From positions 744,001 to 808,000 of the forward strand of contig CAWBIU010000001.1 of NCBI GenBank assembly GCA_963789015.1: a DNA stretch of 64,000 nt, written 5' to 3'. Source of the stretch: JAOPZW01 sp963789015. Lineage in GTDB: Bacteria > Actinomycetota > Thermoleophilia > Solirubrobacterales > Solirubrobacteraceae. The notes below the pieces were generated by a model. That model worked only from the letters and a program-made list of their open reading frames with translations. It was not told where the DNA came from and made no database searches. The first letter of the stretch is position 1; the number at the start of each line of letters is the position of its first letter. The position numbers and the translations under genes are program-made. Shown piece by piece: positions 63,436 through 64,000 of the stretch.

Positions 63436-64000
63436 ATGACCGCGATCCTGCCGCCGCTCGCATCGCTCACCGACCCGCTCGTCCAGTTCGCCACGAACGT
63501 CGTCGGCGACCTCGGCCTCGCCGGGATCTTCGTGCTCATGCTCCTCGAGAGCGCGTGCATCCCGATCCCCAGCGAGGCGACGATGCTGTTCGCGGGCTTC
63601 AACGTCGCCGAAGGCGAGTACAGCCTGCTGGCGGTCACGCTCGTCGGGTCGTTCGCCAACCTCGTCGGCTCGTGGCTGGCCTACGCGGTCGGCTACTACG
63701 GCCGCGTCGACATCCTCGAGAAGCACGGCCGCAAGCTGCACATCAAGCCCTCGCACCTCGCCTGGGCGGACCGCTGGTTCGAGCGTCACGGCGACGCGAC
63801 GGTCTTCTTCACGCGGATGTTGCCGATCATCCGCACCTTCATCTCACTGCCCGCCGGCGTCGCGCGGATGCCCTTCTGGCGCTTCACCGTGCTGACCTTT
63901 GCGGGCTGCCTGCCGTGGGTCTTCGCCCTGGCCTTCATCGGCCGCACGGCGGGTGACAACTGGGAGCAGTGGAAGGACAACCTGCACTACGTCGACTACG
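63436..64000 (+). CDS. DedA family membrane protein, 3' end cut by window
   Basis: The first 188 residues of a DedA/SNARE-associated family protein, a group that includes flippases for undecaprenyl phosphate and phospholipids. LGLAGIFVLMLLESACIPIP and SEATMLFAGFNVAEGEYSLL, then SFANLVGSWLAYAVGYYGRV, FTRMLPIIRTFISLPAGVAR and MPFWRFTVLTFAGCLPWVFA are diagnostic, including the conserved Glu of the first motif and Arg of the FTRMLP(I/V)R motif. The frame stays open to the end of the window, so probably only 20-30 residues are missing. Confidence 0.93.
   Translation, partial: MTAILPPLASLTDPLVQFATNVVGDLGLAGIFVLMLLESACIPIPSEATMLFAGFNVAEGEYSLLAVTLVGSFANLVGSWLAYAVGYYGRVDILEKHGRKLHIKPSHLAWADRWFERHGDATVFFTRMLPIIRTFISLPAGVARMPFWRFTVLTFAGCLPWVFALAFIGRTAGDNWEQWKDNLHYVDY

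Overview
The window is about 73 percent G+C, almost fully coding, and centred on a chromosomal replication origin. Gene order parB-parA-rsmG-jag-yidC-yidD-rnpA-rpmH / dnaA-dnaN-recF-dciA-gyrB-gyrA, an actinobacterial fhaA-fhaB-pstP-rodA-pbpA-pknB cluster, menaquinone genes, a Rieske/cytochrome b complex of the b6f-like type and a WhiG/FliA sigma factor point to a deep-branching actinobacterium, most likely of the Thermoleophilia (Solirubrobacterales: Conexibacter/Patulibacter/Solirubrobacter-like). The taxonomic call is inference from gene content, not from rRNA, which is absent.

Left of the origin (1-32.4 kb) most genes run on the minus strand, away from the origin: wecB (partial) with a class IV aminotransferase, tRNA-Lys, a TPR membrane protein, tatA-tatC, then a divergent zinc-ribbon gene and an RpoD-family sigma factor. 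Next comes qcrA-qcrB-qcrC-menG-polyprenyl synthase (quinone maturation and oxidation), hemB-ahbAB-hemL with a small unknown gene, a GNAT enzyme with an ABC-2 exporter and an AI-2E permease, a YmdB phosphodiesterase, a membrane glycosyltransferase/phosphodiesterase/DUF4126 group, an aminotransferase coupled to a Ddl-like ligase, a bifunctional nuclease, a secreted protein of unknown function, a methyltransferase, a DUF1348 protein and tRNA-Ile.

The origin core (27.8-42 kb) carries a parS-like site over the rsmG start, a TGCACA-repeat cluster between rpmH and dnaA, a further TGTGCACA site with A+T-richer DNA between dnaA and dnaN, and a gyrB leader that holds a promoter followed by an intrinsic terminator hairpin.

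Right of the origin are hsp20, a coupled ProX-type binding protein plus BCCT transporter, a 527-bp intergenic region with divergent promoters and an unexplained small transcription unit preceded by an exceptionally strong ribosome-binding sequence, a cyclic-nucleotide-binding protein, an HNH nuclease, pheA, DUF4446, then the kinase/FHA/PP2C/cell-wall cluster, ddl, a third kinase with an MviN-like extracytoplasmic domain, a FrnE-like protein, a FliA/WhiG sigma factor, a DUF354 protein and a partial DedA protein.

Six otherwise intact conserved genes (hemL, the AI-2E permease, rodA/ftsW, pbpA, pknB, frnE-like) each carry one apparent one-base frameshift. Several are expected to be essential, so sequencing or assembly error is the leading explanation. 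No rRNA, CRISPR array, insertion sequence, prophage or defence system was seen.
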